NCBI RefSeq assembly: GCF_009363075.1
Contig: NZ_CP045293.1
Span: forward strand, 5,553,501 to 5,617,500
Reading direction: 5' to 3'
DNA: 64,000 nt
Origin: Paenibacillus guangzhouensis
GTDB taxonomy: Bacteria > Bacillota > Bacilli > Paenibacillales > Paenibacillaceae
Shown one piece after another: positions 63,502 to 64,000 of the stretch (position 1 is its first letter; each line of letters opens with the position of its first letter). Under the pieces are notes generated by a model. That model searched no databases and had not been told where the DNA came from. It worked only from the letters and a program-made list of their open reading frames with translations. A program made the position numbers and the translations under genes.

Positions 63502-63849
63502 ATGCCGTATCAGGATGGACAATTCGGCTGCCCGGTCGAGGTAGGCCTTCAAATGGTCAGCGGGAAATGGAAGCCTCGAATTCTCTACGCGCTGCAACAG
63601 CGAACGAAGCGCTTCGGCGAGCTTCAGCGGGAGGTTGCTGGCGTATCGAGACATGTGTTGACGACGCAGCTGCGGGAACTAGAAGCGAGCGGGTTGATCC
63701 ATCGGCAAGTCTATGGTCAGGTGCCGCCGAAGGTGGAATACAGCTTGACCGAACTTGGTAACAGCCTGACCCCGATTCTGGAGCAGATGATCAAGATCGG
63801 GGAGCACTACATCTCTACGCACAAAACGGATTCGGCAGTAGACGTATAG
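63502..63849 (+). CDS. HxlR-family transcriptional regulator
   Basis: A 115-residue HxlR winged-helix protein (GCPVEVGLQMVSGKWKPRILYAL, FGELQREVAGVSRHVLTTQLRELEASG, HRQVYGQVPPKVEYSLTELG). It carries the N-terminal Cys of GCPVE that is the redox sensor in YodB/HypR-type members, so a thiol-based response to quinones, diamide or aldehydes is possible. GGAGG at 63492-63496 precedes ATG 63502. It is divergent from the NTF2-like gene. Confidence 0.91.
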   Translation: MPYQDGQFGCPVEVGLQMVSGKWKPRILYALQQRTKRFGELQREVAGVSRHVLTTQLRELEASGLIHRQVYGQVPPKVEYSLTELGNSLTPILEQMIKIGEHYISTHKTDSAVDV

Positions 63850-63856
63850 CGCGAAG

Positions 63857-63882
63857 CACCCTTTTTCTAAGGGTGTTTTTTT
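63857..63882 (+). terminator. Terminator after hxlR
   Basis: CACCCTT / AAGGGTG stem with a 5-nt loop and a T7 tail. Confidence 0.85.
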
Positions 63883-63956
63883 ATATTGCGAAAATGATGT
63901 CACAAAACGGCTGGCGCTAATTGTTATATAGGCATAGATACAAAGGAGGTGAGCCT

Positions 63957-64000
63957 GTGAAGCCAACCATCCCCGGGGAAGTGGAAGAGAGAGCCAAGGC
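63957..64000 (+). CDS. Start of an unidentified gene (3' end outside window)
   Basis: A GTG start behind an excellent AAAGGAGGTGA ribosome site encodes MKPTIPGEVEERAKA before the window ends. The visible part is too short to identify. Confidence 0.6.
   Translation, partial: MKPTIPGEVEERAK

Overview
The window looks like chromosomal DNA from a spore-forming, low-to-mid-GC Gram-positive bacterium, most likely a Paenibacillus or a close relative (inference). The signs are an alpha/beta-type small acid-soluble spore protein gene, an S-layer-anchored (SLH) giant protein, a SigV/RsiV pair, YesM/YesN-type sensor systems, many MFS, MerR, LysR, HxlR and TetR genes, strong AGGAGG ribosome sites and frequent GTG/TTG starts. 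I see no rRNA, tRNA, CRISPR, phage or intact insertion sequence. Most genes are single units or short operons separated by bidirectional hairpin terminators.

0-13 kb: the 3' end of a LacI-family regulator and an alpha-1,6-glucosidase behind a LacI/CcpA-like palindrome; two aminoglycoside-phosphotransferase-fold kinases; a P1 (DmpA) peptidase; an RclA-like flavoprotein behind a 10-codon leader ORF; a spore SASP; a YbaK-type deacylase; a ytcD-ytbD-ytbE-like HxlR/MFS/aldo-keto reductase locus with a palindrome in the divergent promoter; the rRNA helicase DbpA; a small membrane protein.

13-21.4 kb: sigV-rsiV, divergent from a 1356-residue secreted protein made of 12 NHL repeats, three FN3 domains and three SLH motifs; then an MFS exporter and a winged-helix/TPR-like regulator.

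21.6-41.3 kb: SelO; a sugar-sensing three-component system (membrane-anchored binding protein, YesM-type kinase, AraC-type response regulator) next to a sugar/H+ symporter; two chemoreceptors; a 7TM diguanylate cyclase; a KtrB-type potassium channel; an MraY paralogue; a lipoprotein amidohydrolase; and a 1049-residue hybrid kinase with two different kinase modules in one chain.

41.3-49.2 kb is a decaying accessory stretch. It has a ~102-bp higher-order tandem array of palindromes abutting a truncated luciferase-like monooxygenase, a broken tetR and a GH3 glycosidase tail, among intact MocR/proline dehydrogenase, DMT/LysR and PTS glucose EIICB genes. 49.2-56.2 kb holds fbaA, a GNAT/membrane protein pair with a TetR regulator, and a LysR-controlled anion transporter plus an ApgM-like enzyme with Thr in place of the catalytic Ser.

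56.3-62.9 kb is the most distinctive part: two paralogous modules, each a membrane-anchored alpha/beta hydrolase facing a convergent MerR gene. Each hydrolase promoter has the 19-bp spacer and dyad typical of MerR control, but the dyad cores have diverged. A CofE-like (F420 gamma-glutamyl ligase family) gene lies between them. The window ends with an NTF2-like gene, an HxlR regulator and the start of an unknown gene.
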